A program made the translations under genes and the position numbers. A model generated the notes under the pieces. That model was not told the DNA's origin. It worked only from the letters and a program-made list of their open reading frames with translations, and did no database searches. A stretch of 36,890 nucleotides of DNA, from positions 1 through 36,890 of the forward strand of contig LBON01000007.1 of assembly GCA_000989525.1 (NCBI GenBank), written 5' to 3'. This document shows, piece after piece, positions 25,502 through 34,511 of the stretch. How positions within the stretch are numbered: the stretch's first letter is position 1; every line of letters begins with the position of its first letter. Source of the DNA: a candidate division TM6 bacterium GW2011_GWF2_32_72. Lineage in GTDB: Bacteria; Babelota; Babeliae; Babelales; GWF2-32-72.

Positions 25502-27418
25502 ATGAAAAGATTATTTTTAAGGTCGGCAGCAATTGCAATGTTGTTCGGTGTTACCGGCAAGATAGCAGCTGAAATTACAAGAACTCCAATTAGTTTGGAG
25601 CGTGGTTATATGCACTGCCCAATAGTTGACAAAGACGAAGGTGCAGGCTGGATGTTTAACATTTGGGCTGGCGGATATTTAAAACAAGCGGATCGTGCAT
25701 TTATAAAATCTGGAACAAAAAAATCATCATTGGGTACATTGTGGTTTGGTGAACCAAGTTTTACTATTTCACAAATATTTGCAAATGAAGATGTTTCTGC
25801 CGCAGAAAATCCAATATTATCTCTTCAAAAATTTGAACCTAAATTTGATTATAATGAAGAAGGTGTAATTGCTGGGTTGAATTTTGATGTTCAGTTTGGT
25901 TCAGAAGATAAATGGCACATGGGTTATAGAACCAACTTGCCATTCAAGCGTATTAAAGTTGAAAGAAAATCAGATTTTGATGCAGACAAATCAGCGCAAG
26001 ATGTTTTGGATGATTTTATTATAAAAAAAACAGAACAATTACCTATTTGGCAAAAAGTTGATGATGCATGGACAAAGGAAGGGCAAAGAGAAGAAACATT
26101 GAATTCTTATGCTTATAATTTAAATTTACTTTCACAATTATATTCTTCACCAGGTAATAAATTGGTTAAATTTGCTGATGTTACAACAAGTGATCATATA
26201 ACTATCGCAGGTAAGGATTTGACTGGCAATATTGCTGCTGCTGGTAATATTGTTAATATAAGACCTGGTGTTGCAGCTCTTCCTGGTACAGTATCAAGTT
26301 TGGATTCTGTTGATGTTCAGCTTATCGATAGCAACTTGATTAATGTTACTGATACTATCAGCACGGATGTTGCACCAATTGGTGATGCTAACACATCTAT
26401 TAAAGTTGCTGTTCCTACAGATGGAAGTATTGAATCAAGGGCAATGTTTGTAGCAGATAATAATTATACTAATTTAGGCAATGATAGTTCTGCGTTAGAG
26501 AATCTATGGATTGTTCCTCAAACATATTGGGAAGTAGTTAATGAAGGCAGCCCTGAAGATCCTTTGCTGGTTGCTTATCCACGAGAAACGGCTGATTCTG
26601 TTTCTATCAGAAATACTGTAGAAAATCTTGTTGGACAATTAAGTTCTTCAGCATCAGATTTCTTAAAATCAAAAAATGTTTCATGGGATGATCAAGTTGC
26701 AACAGGTTTGGGTGATTGGTTACATGAACTTTATATTTCTTACGATTTCACTAACTGGTGGACATCAGAATTAATTGGTGGAATTAAAATACCAACCGGT
26801 GAAATTAAGAAAAAAGAAGATGTTTTAAAATTGTTGATGCCTATTTTGGGTAACAATGGTCACGTAGAATTACATTTGGCAATTGAAAATAGATTTGCTC
26901 CGCTTGCTTGGTTGAGATTCAAAGGATTTAACCAACTTTCATGGGCTCTAGAAGCAACAGAAAACAGAGCTGCAGCATTTGCAAATACTTGCAATTTCTG
27001 TGGTACTCAACCTTCTTCTTGTACATTGCCTAACATTAATTGTTTCAGAGTAAAAAACATCGGACCTTCTGTTGAAGCAAGAAATCATTGGTGGACATAT
27101 ACTGGCCGCTGGGATTTAACTGTTGTTCATCCTTACAATCACAAAGTTGGCTTTGACCTAGGTTATGAATTTTATTACAAAGGTCATGACAGAATTCGTT
27201 ACAAAGATTCATGTGTTTGTGACTGGTTGAATAATGTAAATACATTAGATCATAAGGTTCTAGAATGTGGAACAAAAGAATATTCACATAAAATTCGTGC
27301 AGAATTGTTTGGCATTGGTGACTATTACCAAATTTTTGCTGGTATGACACAAGTTCTTGGTGGTAAAAATGCCCCTGCAGAAACAGATTTCCACGTTGGT
27401 GCAAATATTGTGTTCTAA
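25502..27418 (+). CDS. Outer-membrane beta-barrel protein, distant relative of the 3195/5062 pair
   Basis: A 638-residue exported protein. Signal peptide MKRLFLRSAAIAMLFGVTGKIAA. The C-terminus ends GANIVF with terminal Phe, and the last ~250 residues alternate aromatic and polar residues as barrel strands do. GNNGHVELHLAIENRF near 450 parallels GNNGHFGLGID in the 3195 and 5062 products, suggesting one barrel superfamily. The region ~220-350 is Val/Ala/Asp/Thr-rich and may be a large extracellular insertion. A Cys-rich stretch (CNFCGTQPSSC near 500, then CVCDW) is unusual. CCAAGGAGAG precedes the ATG. It lies between the giant secreted protein and the fibre gene, probably in one transcript. 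Confidence 0.8.
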   Translation: MKRLFLRSAAIAMLFGVTGKIAAEITRTPISLERGYMHCPIVDKDEGAGWMFNIWAGGYLKQADRAFIKSGTKKSSLGTLWFGEPSFTISQIFANEDVSAAENPILSLQKFEPKFDYNEEGVIAGLNFDVQFGSEDKWHMGYRTNLPFKRIKVERKSDFDADKSAQDVLDDFIIKKTEQLPIWQKVDDAWTKEGQREETLNSYAYNLNLLSQLYSSPGNKLVKFADVTTSDHITIAGKDLTGNIAAAGNIVNIRPGVAALPGTVSSLDSVDVQLIDSNLINVTDTISTDVAPIGDANTSIKVAVPTDGSIESRAMFVADNNYTNLGNDSSALENLWIVPQTYWEVVNEGSPEDPLLVAYPRETADSVSIRNTVENLVGQLSSSASDFLKSKNVSWDDQVATGLGDWLHELYISYDFTNWWTSELIGGIKIPTGEIKKKEDVLKLLMPILGNNGHVELHLAIENRFAPLAWLRFKGFNQLSWALEATENRAAAFANTCNFCGTQPSSCTLPNINCFRVKNIGPSVEARNHWWTYTGRWDLTVVHPYNHKVGFDLGYEFYYKGHDRIRYKDSCVCDWLNNVNTLDHKVLECGTKEYSHKIRAELFGIGDYYQIFAGMTQVLGGKNAPAETDFHVGANIVF

Positions 27419-27454
27419 GCCGATGTTAATTTTTAAGTAAAAGGAAATTATCCT

Positions 27455-28834
27455 ATGAAAAGAATAGTTAAATTTTTGAGTTTAGCAGCCTTAGTAGGCT
27501 GCTCCCTCTTGGCGCAGGACAGAGCTCCGCGTGAAGATACGCCATCAGCTACAGCTAATGACGCAGTTGTAAGTCCAATCATTGATGTTGCATTGATAAT
27601 GAATGATCTTGCAAATATTAAGGGTCAAATTGGTAACGTAAATCAAGATGTTTCCGCGGACACAGTTCTTGGTGTTCTAGGTGATGCAAATACAATCTTA
27701 ACAGGTTCTTCAATTTCTGAAGCTTTGTCAGAATTGAAAGATACAACAACTGAAGGTTTTGCTGATTTAAAACAGACTGTGACAAATGGTTTTGCTGATT
27801 TAACAGCGACGGTAACTGATTGTTGTGCAGATTTAAAACAGACTGTGACAAATGGTTTTGCTGATTTGACAGTGACGGTAACAGATGGTTTTGCAGATTT
27901 GAAAGTGACATTGACAGATATCTTAGGTCAGGTTTCAGATCCAGCCTCAGATGATACAGTTCTTGGTGTTCTAGGTGATGCAGATACAATTCTTTCAGGT
28001 TCATCTATTTCTGCAGCCATTAAAGAATTAATAGTTTCTGGAACTTGGTCTGATGGCACACCTATAACTGCAGCAATGACAATTTCAGTTCCAGGATTAT
28101 ATTTTGTAGCAAACGACTTTACTGGCGATGTTGCAATTGCTTCTGATAACGTGACAATCGAAGGTCATGGCAGAACAATTACAGGTACTATTTCAGCTAC
28201 AGGATACGATCATATTTGCATTCATGAATTGAGAGTTCAGAATCCTGGTTCTGTTTGCTTAGATTTTAATACATGTTTAGATATTTGTTTAAAACATATA
28301 TTTGCAACTGATGGAACAATAGGCTTTAATTTTGACACTTGTTATACAATAAAAATGGAAGACTGTAAGGCTGCAGATAGCACAACTTATGGATTGTCTT
28401 TTGATACATGTGCCGACATAGTTATTGATCAATTAAGGTCTGAATATTGTACAGCTAATGATGGTCTCTATGCTGTCGATGTACAAAATATTGTTGTTGC
28501 ATATTCTCAATTTTATGGAAATACACTGAATGGAATGACCTTAGATGCTACAAGTTCAGCAGTGCTTTTAAATTGTGGATTTACTAATAACGTAGTTACA
28601 GGACTAAGTCTTATTAATACAACAACAGCAACACTAGTTCAAGATTGTAAATTTGTCGCCAATACAAACGGCGTTGTTAATACTAACCCTACAGGCGTTA
28701 TATTCTTGAATAACGTTGCAACTGGAAATTTAACAGCTGATTATACAGGTGTTGTAAGTGCAACTGTTGTTCATGCAGGAAGTTTAGGTACAGCAGGTAC
28801 TTACGACAATATTTATACTGGTGTAACCATCTAA
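27455..28834 (+). CDS. Modular fibre protein: DTVLGVLGDAD modules, 11-residue coiled-coil stalk, beta-helix
   Basis: A 459-residue exported protein. The N-terminus MKRIVKFLSLAALVGC has a lipobox-like LVGC at 13-16, so it may be a lipoprotein; a signal-peptidase I site after LLA is the alternative. Domain order: DLANIKGQIGNV with a first DTVLGVLGDAN module (~69-90); then five consecutive 11-residue units of the type GFADLKQTVTN / GFADLTVTVTD (~100-157), which fit a hendecad coiled coil; then a second DTVLGVLGDAD module (~168-190). A right-handed beta-helix with Cys-containing rungs (FDTCADIVIDQL) runs from ~215 to the end. The first module and N-terminal region match the gene at 34512; the beta-helix resembles the genes at 28898 and 30657. 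Likely a surface fibre; function unknown. Confidence 0.82.
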   Translation: MKRIVKFLSLAALVGCSLLAQDRAPREDTPSATANDAVVSPIIDVALIMNDLANIKGQIGNVNQDVSADTVLGVLGDANTILTGSSISEALSELKDTTTEGFADLKQTVTNGFADLTATVTDCCADLKQTVTNGFADLTVTVTDGFADLKVTLTDILGQVSDPASDDTVLGVLGDADTILSGSSISAAIKELIVSGTWSDGTPITAAMTISVPGLYFVANDFTGDVAIASDNVTIEGHGRTITGTISATGYDHICIHELRVQNPGSVCLDFNTCLDICLKHIFATDGTIGFNFDTCYTIKMEDCKAADSTTYGLSFDTCADIVIDQLRSEYCTANDGLYAVDVQNIVVAYSQFYGNTLNGMTLDATSSAVLLNCGFTNNVVTGLSLINTTTATLVQDCKFVANTNGVVNTNPTGVIFLNNVATGNLTADYTGVVSATVVHAGSLGTAGTYDNIYTGVTI

Positions 28835-28854
28835 TAATTTAATTAAATTTGAAA

Positions 28855-28881
28855 TGAGAGGGGCTTTTAGGGCCCCTCTCA
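28855..28881 (+). other. Intercistronic hairpin without U-tract
   Basis: A perfect stem TGAGAGGGGC (28855-28864) / GCCCCTCTCA (28872-28881), 7-base loop. It is followed by GTAAAAGGAG, the ribosome site of the next gene, not by T residues. Same style and position as the hairpin at 25437-25463. Confidence 0.75.
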
Positions 28882-28897
28882 GTAAAAGGAGTTTTTT

Positions 28898-30376
28898 ATG
28901 AAAAGAATTTTAGGTTTATTTTTTCTTTGTTCAATGGTTTTTGTTGTTTCGGCAAAAACTCCAAAAGCAAAGAAAAGCTTTTCAGGGCCTACTCGTGTAG
29001 ACTTGACTAATTTAGAAAATACTTTTGAAAAAGTTGATGGTATACCATTGACTTTAGTAACTGGCGCAAATGCAATTAGTAGCTCTGGCGTTTATTATAT
29101 TGATGATTCGAAAGCTGATGCTGATATTACGATTTCAGCTGATAATGTTGTTTTAGATTTGCGCGGCCGATTAGTACAAAGCATTACTGTGGCTGGTAAT
29201 TTTGTAAAGGTGCTAAATGGAAGTGTTGCCTACGCTTCTAATACGGCTATTTCTGCGACTGGATTCCATGATATAGTTTTTGAAAATTTATTTGTTGAAA
29301 ATAGTGGTGGTACAGGAACAACCTATGCTGTTACTTTTTCTATGTGTAGTAATGTTGTATATTCCAATGCTAATATGTATGGCGATGCCGCACAACTTTT
29401 ATTTGATACTTGCAAATCTATTGATGTAAGAGATCTTCAAATTCTTGGTTCAGGGGCTGGATCTTTTGATTATTGTGCGTCAATGTCTTTGTGTTCAAAT
29501 ATTAGTTGTAGAAATATTTCTATATCAAATCAGGCGCCTACTTATTCACCGTTGTATACTTTTAGTTCTAAAAATTTTGTAATGGAAGATATTATCATTT
29601 CTCAGTGTAGCAATGGGGCAAATATAGGGTCGATAGATTTATTTAGTTGCTCCGGTGGTGCTATGCATAATTGTTCTGTTGAGCCTACTACAAATGGATA
29701 CGGCGTAAGGTTATATAATTGTTTAGCTACATCGTTAGATAGTTGTTCTGTTATTGGTGCCGCTCAGAGTGGCTTTACTTTTGCTGGCGATACATCTTCT
29801 GTATTAGTAACAAATTGTTTGGCAGCAAGAAATAGTTTAATGGGTTTTGCTATTTCTGTGAATGGAACAGTAGACTTATATAATTGTATATCATCAAATA
29901 ATACTCTTGATGGAATTAGAATTGATGGTGGCAGTAAAATATCTATAGATAATTGTTCTTGTATTGATAATGCTGGGAACGGGATAACTATGGAAGATAG
30001 CCTTGTTTTAGATTGTACAGTTGAAAACAGTTTAGTAACAGGTAATAGTGGGCATGGTATTTTAGTTCAAGATAATGGTGGTGGTATTCCTAAGCAAGGA
30101 GCCATAATTAATAATTATGTTGCTTCAAATACGGGTGAGGGTATTTACTTAAGGTCCGCGGGGATTTTTAGATTTACAGTCGCTGATAATAAATGTATCG
30201 GAAATACAGTTGGAGTTGAGCAAGATGCCGGATCTACTGGTAGTAATGCTATTTTTAATAATGTTGCATTGGCAAATTCTGTAAATAATTATGTAAATGT
30301 GTCCGGAACAAATATTTGTACATTAGCTAATCTTAATGCTGGCACCCAAACTGCTTGGATGAATATACAAAATTGA
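28898..30376 (+). CDS. Secreted right-handed beta-helix protein, paralogue 1
   Basis: A 492-residue protein with signal peptide MKRILGLFFLCSMVFVVSA. After a short linker (PTRVDLTNLENTFEKVDGIP) the rest is a parallel beta-helix of NosD/pectate-lyase type. Repeated rungs of 20-25 residues carry stacked Asn, Cys and Ser (DLYNCISSNNTLDGIRIDGG; SIDNCSCIDNAGNGITMED). No catalytic Asp/Arg set is recognisable, so a structural or glycan-binding role is more likely than lyase activity. The N-terminal rungs align with those of the 27455 product, and nearly all of it aligns with the 30657 product, most strongly in the last ~190 residues. It ends at a strong terminator. Confidence 0.85.
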   Translation: MKRILGLFFLCSMVFVVSAKTPKAKKSFSGPTRVDLTNLENTFEKVDGIPLTLVTGANAISSSGVYYIDDSKADADITISADNVVLDLRGRLVQSITVAGNFVKVLNGSVAYASNTAISATGFHDIVFENLFVENSGGTGTTYAVTFSMCSNVVYSNANMYGDAAQLLFDTCKSIDVRDLQILGSGAGSFDYCASMSLCSNISCRNISISNQAPTYSPLYTFSSKNFVMEDIIISQCSNGANIGSIDLFSCSGGAMHNCSVEPTTNGYGVRLYNCLATSLDSCSVIGAAQSGFTFAGDTSSVLVTNCLAARNSLMGFAISVNGTVDLYNCISSNNTLDGIRIDGGSKISIDNCSCIDNAGNGITMEDSLVLDCTVENSLVTGNSGHGILVQDNGGGIPKQGAIINNYVASNTGEGIYLRSAGIFRFTVADNKCIGNTVGVEQDAGSTGSNAIFNNVALANSVNNYVNVSGTNICTLANLNAGTQTAWMNIQN

Positions 30377-30388
30377 TTGTTTAATTTT

Positions 30389-30421
30389 AAAAAGGAGCGG
30401 GTTAATTCTCGCTCTTTTTTT
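30389..30421 (+). terminator. Rho-independent terminator after the first beta-helix gene
   Basis: GAGCG (30395-30399) / CGCTC (30410-30414), extended by A-T and G-T pairs, then T7. The same structure ends the paralogue at 32148-32180. Confidence 0.85.
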
Positions 30422-30510
30422 GTTTATTGGGGTTTGCCGTATTAAATCATTTTTAAGCAGGCCATTTTAATTTTAATAGTATTATCAATGTTTTTAGACA
30501 TTAGAATTAA

Positions 30511-30558
30511 AAGTATTGATTGTGTAAATGTGTGAGGATAAGGTTTTTGCATTCTATA
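30511..30558 (+). promoter_or_regulatory. Shared ~48-bp upstream element, copy A
   Basis: Begins AAGTATTGAT and ends TAAGGTTTTTGCATTCTAT. A closely matching copy lies at 34330-34376 before the module-repeat gene. TTGATT, a 17-base gap and TAAGGT could be -35 and -10. Located about 100 bases before the 30657 gene. Confidence 0.65.
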
Positions 30559-30656
30559 AGCTCTAAAGGAATTGCTTAATTAACAATGGTATTAGTAAAT
30601 TTATATTAAGGTTATGTTTTGTTAGTTAATTGATTATAATTTGACAGGAAACTGGT

Positions 30657-32135
30657 ATGAAAAAAAATTGGGGTTGGTTTGTTATTTGTTCAATGACACT
30701 TGTTGAAGCAAGGATTCCGTTGAATCAGAGTAAATTTTTGGAACCTACCCGTGTTAACTTGAATCGATTGGAAGATACCTTTGAAAAGGCTGATGGTATA
30801 CCATTAACTTTAGCAAGTGGTACAAACACAATTAGTAGTTCTGGCGTTTATTATATTGATAATTCGAAAAGTGATGCTGATATTACGATTTCATCTGATA
30901 ATGTGGTTTTAAATTTACGTGGTCGGCTGGTGCAAAGTATCAATGTGGCAGGTAGTTATGTAAAAGTACAAAATGGAAATGTTGCTTATTCTGCTAACAC
31001 GGCTGTTTCTGCAACTGGTGTTCATGATATATTTTTTGAAGATTTGATTGTTGAAAATAGTGGTAGTACTGGCACAACATACGCAGTTACTTTTTCTATG
31101 TGTAAAAATGTTGGATATTCTAATATTAATATGTATGGGGATGGAGCTCAGCTTTTATTTGATGTTTGCACGATTGTTGATGTAAGTGATCTTAAAATTC
31201 TTGGAACAAATGGGGGAACACCAACTTATGGGATAAGGATGAATTCCTGTCCAAATATTAGTTGTAGAAATGTTTCAATTGCAAATTATAAGGCTACCAC
31301 ATCAACTTTTTATGTGTATGGTGCAAGTAATTTTGTAATGGAAAATGTTTTAACAACCAGCTGTAGCGCTTCTGGATCGACTGGTGTTTTGGAGCTTTCA
31401 ACATGTTCTGGTGGTAGTGTAAAGGGTTGTTCTATTAAAGGTAGTGCTTCTGGTGGTCATGGAATTCTTGTTAATAATTGTTTGGCAACTACATTTGATA
31501 ATTGTTCTGCTGTTAACGCTAATTTGTCTGGATTTTATTTGACAGGTAATACATCATCTATATTAGTAACAAATTGTTTGGCAGCAAGTAATGGTTCTAA
31601 TGGTTTTGCTATTACTGTGAATGGAACTGTAGATTTATATAATTGCATTTCAACAAATAATACTAGTGACGGGATAATAATTGATGGAGGAAGTAGAATA
31701 TCTATAGATAATTGTTCCTGCGTTGATAATAACGGGAACGGGATAACTATGGAAGATAGTCTTGTTTTAGATTGTACAATTGAAAACAGTTCAGTAACAG
31801 GTAATGGTGGGCATGGTATTTTAGTTCAAGATAATGGTGGTGGTGTTCCTAAGCAAGGAGCCATAATTAATAATTATGTTGCTTCAAATACGAGTGAAGG
31901 TATTTACTTAAGATCCACGGGGATTTTTAGATTTACTGTTGCAAGTAATAAATGTATAGGAAATTCAGTTGGAATTGAGCAACCTTCCGGATCTACTGCT
32001 AGTAATGCTGTTTTTAATAATGTTGCATTGGCAAATACTTCAGCTAATTATGTAAATGTGTCTGCAGGCAATAGGGGTACATTAGCTTCTCTTAATACTG
32101 GCACCCAAACTGCTTGGGCAAATATAACAAATTGA
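30657..32135 (+). CDS. Secreted right-handed beta-helix protein, paralogue 2
   Basis: A 492-residue paralogue of the 28898 product, exactly equal in length. Signal peptide is MKKNWGWFVICSMTLVEA. Same linker (PTRVNLNRLEDTFEKADGIP) and the same stacked-Asn/Cys beta-helix rungs. The C-terminal ~190 residues are close to identical (SLVLDC, HGILVQDNGGG, PKQGAIINNYVASN), while the middle rungs (~185-300) differ clearly. Unlike paralogue 1 it has its own upstream region, carrying the element shared with the gene at 34512, so it is probably separately transcribed. A ribosome site is present as ACAGGAAACTGGT before the ATG. No catalytic motif is seen. Confidence 0.85.
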   Translation: MKKNWGWFVICSMTLVEARIPLNQSKFLEPTRVNLNRLEDTFEKADGIPLTLASGTNTISSSGVYYIDNSKSDADITISSDNVVLNLRGRLVQSINVAGSYVKVQNGNVAYSANTAVSATGVHDIFFEDLIVENSGSTGTTYAVTFSMCKNVGYSNINMYGDGAQLLFDVCTIVDVSDLKILGTNGGTPTYGIRMNSCPNISCRNVSIANYKATTSTFYVYGASNFVMENVLTTSCSASGSTGVLELSTCSGGSVKGCSIKGSASGGHGILVNNCLATTFDNCSAVNANLSGFYLTGNTSSILVTNCLAASNGSNGFAITVNGTVDLYNCISTNNTSDGIIIDGGSRISIDNCSCVDNNGNGITMEDSLVLDCTIENSSVTGNGGHGILVQDNGGGVPKQGAIINNYVASNTSEGIYLRSTGIFRFTVASNKCIGNSVGIEQPSGSTASNAVFNNVALANTSANYVNVSAGNRGTLASLNTGTQTAWANITN

Positions 32136-32147
32136 TTGTTTAATTAT

Positions 32148-32180
32148 AAAAAAAGAGCGGGTTAATTTCCGCTCTTTTTT
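32148..32180 (+). terminator. Rho-independent terminator after the second beta-helix gene
   Basis: AAAAGAGCGG (32151-32160) / CCGCTCTTTT (32169-32178) with an 8-base loop and T6. Nearly the same sequence as the terminator at 30389-30421, so the 3' untranslated region was duplicated with the gene. Confidence 0.9.
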
Positions 32181-32310
32181 GTTACAAAATTGTTTAAAAA
32201 TTTTGAATTATTCAACACAAAGTAGGATATTCTTGGAAGTTGCTCCATTTTGCTTTATTCTAAATTAATCTCTTTGTTGAATTAAGTTAAGTTAGATTAA
32301 GGAATTTGCT

Positions 32311-34242
32311 GTGGCTAAAGAAAATAAATTTTATGTAACTACCCCCATTTATTATGTAACGGCTAAACCTCATCTTGGCACATTGTATTCAACTGTGTTG
32401 GCTGACATTGCGGCTCGTTGGAACCAAATTGCGGGGAAAAAGACATTTTTTTTAACCGGTACGGATGAACATGGTCAAAAAGTTGAACAAGCAGCTATTG
32501 CAGCCGGCAAAGACCCTAAAAAATTTGTAGATAGTTTTATCCCAGCGTATAAAGATTTGTGGAAAGAGTACGAATTAGATTTTAATTATTTTATTCGAAC
32601 AACAGATCCTGACCATGTTAAGGCCGTTCAAAAATGGATAACGTTGTTAATAGAAAAAGGGGATATTTATAAATCTAAGTATCAAGGATTGTATTGCTCG
32701 CCGTGCGAAACGTTTGTAACAGAAAAAGATGCAGTTGTAGATTGTGGAAAATTCTTATGTCCAGATTGTAAGCGTGAGTGCACATTTGTGGAAGAAGAAA
32801 GTTATTTTTTTAGACTATCTGCATATCAGGATAAAATTCTTAAATTTTTTGAAGAAAATCCAAATTTTATTACACCAAAAGATCGAATTAATGAAGTTAT
32901 AAGTTTTGTAAAATCAGGGCTTAAAGATTTGAGTGTTTCTCGAACAACTGTTAAATGGGGTGTTCCTTTTCCAAATGATCCTAATCATGTTGCTTATGTT
33001 TGGCTTGATGCATTGAGTAATTACATTACAGCAATTGGTTTTGGCAAAGAAGGTCAAGAAAAGGAATTTGATTTTTGGTGGCCGGCTGATTTACAAATTT
33101 TGGGAAAAGACATTGTTCGATTCCATGCTGTTTATTGGTTGGCTTTTTTAATGGCAACTGATTTGCCACTTCCCAAAAAAATGTTAGTACATGGTTGGAT
33201 TCGTGTGAATAAACAAAAGATGTCAAAATCTTTTGGTAACGTTATTGATCCAAAAGATTTATTAGATAAATATGGTGCTGAGCCAGTTAGATATTATTTG
33301 GCGCGTAAAATTGCAGTAACGCAAGATTCAGAATTTTCAATAGAAGACTTGGAGAAAACAATTTCTGCAGATCTTGCAAATGAATTGGGTAATTTACTTA
33401 ATAGAATGACAACTTTAGCTTTTAAAAATGAACTTCAAGTTGTTTGTGCTCCAAATATTTGGTCTGAGTCTGCGATGGAATTGCGTCAGGAGTGTTGGGA
33501 TACAATAGAAGAAGTTGAATTGCATATGCAAGATTATATGTTCCATATGGCTTATGCACGACTTTGGAAACTTGTTAATAAAGCAAATGCATATTTTCAT
33601 TCTCAGGAACCATGGAAACTTGCACGTACAGAAAAGGAAGCATTTAATGAATGTATTTCTTGTATATGTCATGTTTTGCGAGCGGTAGCAATAATTTTAT
33701 GGCCTGTGATGCCAAAAAAAATGGAACAACTCTTGCAAAGTTTGGGTATTCAGTTTGAATTGAGTAAAAACTTGTTACAAGAATTAAGTGAAGATGTTTG
33801 GAATACAGAATTTAAGTTAATGAAAATCGATAATTTATTTGAAAAATACGATATTCAAGAGGTTGCTGTGGAAAATAAAGAAATTTTAAATAGTGTAGAA
33901 CAAAAAATAGAAAACTATATTCAAATTGATGATTTTGCAAAGATTGATCTTTTAGTTGGAACTATTCTGGAGTGCGAAATTGTAGAAGGTTCTGATAAGT
34001 TACTTAAAATGCAAGTAGACTTTGGTGAGAAAGGTAAAAGACAAATTTTTGCTGGCGTTAAAAAGTTTTATTCGCCAACAGAATTAATTGGAAAACAAGG
34101 TGTATTTGTTGCTAATTTAAAGCCGCGTAAAATTATGGGTATGGAGTCTCAGGGGATGATGCTTTTTGCTGAATCTGAAGATGGCAAATTGCAAATGACA
34201 ACAATTTCTGGATTGGTTCCTAATGGTACTAAATTAAGATAG
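32311..34242 (+). CDS. metG: Methionyl-tRNA synthetase
   Basis: A 643-residue class I synthetase charging tRNA-Met. The HIGH-type motif is PHLGT (HLGT 21-24), and KMSKS stands at 303-307. A Cys-rich connective zinc region (C129, C132, C145, C150, C153, C157) lies between. The helical anticodon-binding domain is ~350-520, and a C-terminal EMAP/Trbp111-type tRNA-binding domain is fused at ~540-643 (DLLVGTILECEIV, GVFVANLKPRKIMGMESQGM). The start is GTG 32311 after AAGGA. It ends at a strong terminator and looks monocistronic, an ordinary housekeeping gene inserted between surface-protein genes. Confidence 0.96.
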   Translation: MAKENKFYVTTPIYYVTAKPHLGTLYSTVLADIAARWNQIAGKKTFFLTGTDEHGQKVEQAAIAAGKDPKKFVDSFIPAYKDLWKEYELDFNYFIRTTDPDHVKAVQKWITLLIEKGDIYKSKYQGLYCSPCETFVTEKDAVVDCGKFLCPDCKRECTFVEEESYFFRLSAYQDKILKFFEENPNFITPKDRINEVISFVKSGLKDLSVSRTTVKWGVPFPNDPNHVAYVWLDALSNYITAIGFGKEGQEKEFDFWWPADLQILGKDIVRFHAVYWLAFLMATDLPLPKKMLVHGWIRVNKQKMSKSFGNVIDPKDLLDKYGAEPVRYYLARKIAVTQDSEFSIEDLEKTISADLANELGNLLNRMTTLAFKNELQVVCAPNIWSESAMELRQECWDTIEEVELHMQDYMFHMAYARLWKLVNKANAYFHSQEPWKLARTEKEAFNECISCICHVLRAVAIILWPVMPKKMEQLLQSLGIQFELSKNLLQELSEDVWNTEFKLMKIDNLFEKYDIQEVAVENKEILNSVEQKIENYIQIDDFAKIDLLVGTILECEIVEGSDKLLKMQVDFGEKGKRQIFAGVKKFYSPTELIGKQGVFVANLKPRKIMGMESQGMMLFAESEDGKLQMTTISGLVPNGTKLR

Positions 34243-34266
34243 TATTTTTATATTTTACATTTAATT

Positions 34267-34295
34267 AGCTGGGCAAAAAAAGCCCAGCTTTTTTT
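34267..34295 (+). terminator. Rho-independent terminator of metG
   Basis: AGCTGGGC (34267-34274) / GCCCAGCT (34282-34289), 7-base A loop, followed by a T run. Confidence 0.93.
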
Positions 34296-34329
34296 ATTTT
34301 AAAGCTCATTATAAAAATTAAATTTATAA

Positions 34330-34376
34330 AGTATTGACTCGGTAAATGTGAGAGAGTAAGGTTTTTGCATTCTATC
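34330..34376 (+). promoter_or_regulatory. Shared ~48-bp upstream element, copy B
   Basis: AAGTATTGACT ... TAAGGTTTTTGCATTCTAT, matching 30511-30558 at most positions. TTGACT (34335-34340), a 17-base spacer and TAAGGT (34358-34363) are possible promoter boxes. It lies about 140 bases before the ATG at 34512. Confidence 0.65.
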
Positions 34377-34511
34377 TGTTTTTTAAAAAAAAGTGTAATT
34401 AACAAAATGATATTTTGGGTAACATTATATTTTTTATTATTAATAAATGAGGCTTTTAGTTTATCAAAAATGTAAATGAATTTAATGATCATTATAAAAA
34501 AGGTGATGTAA

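Noticed and set aside
28898-32135. Pectate lyase or polysaccharide lyase activity for the beta-helix proteins
   Set aside because: The beta-helix rungs are clear, but I see no catalytic residue set or calcium site of known lyase families.
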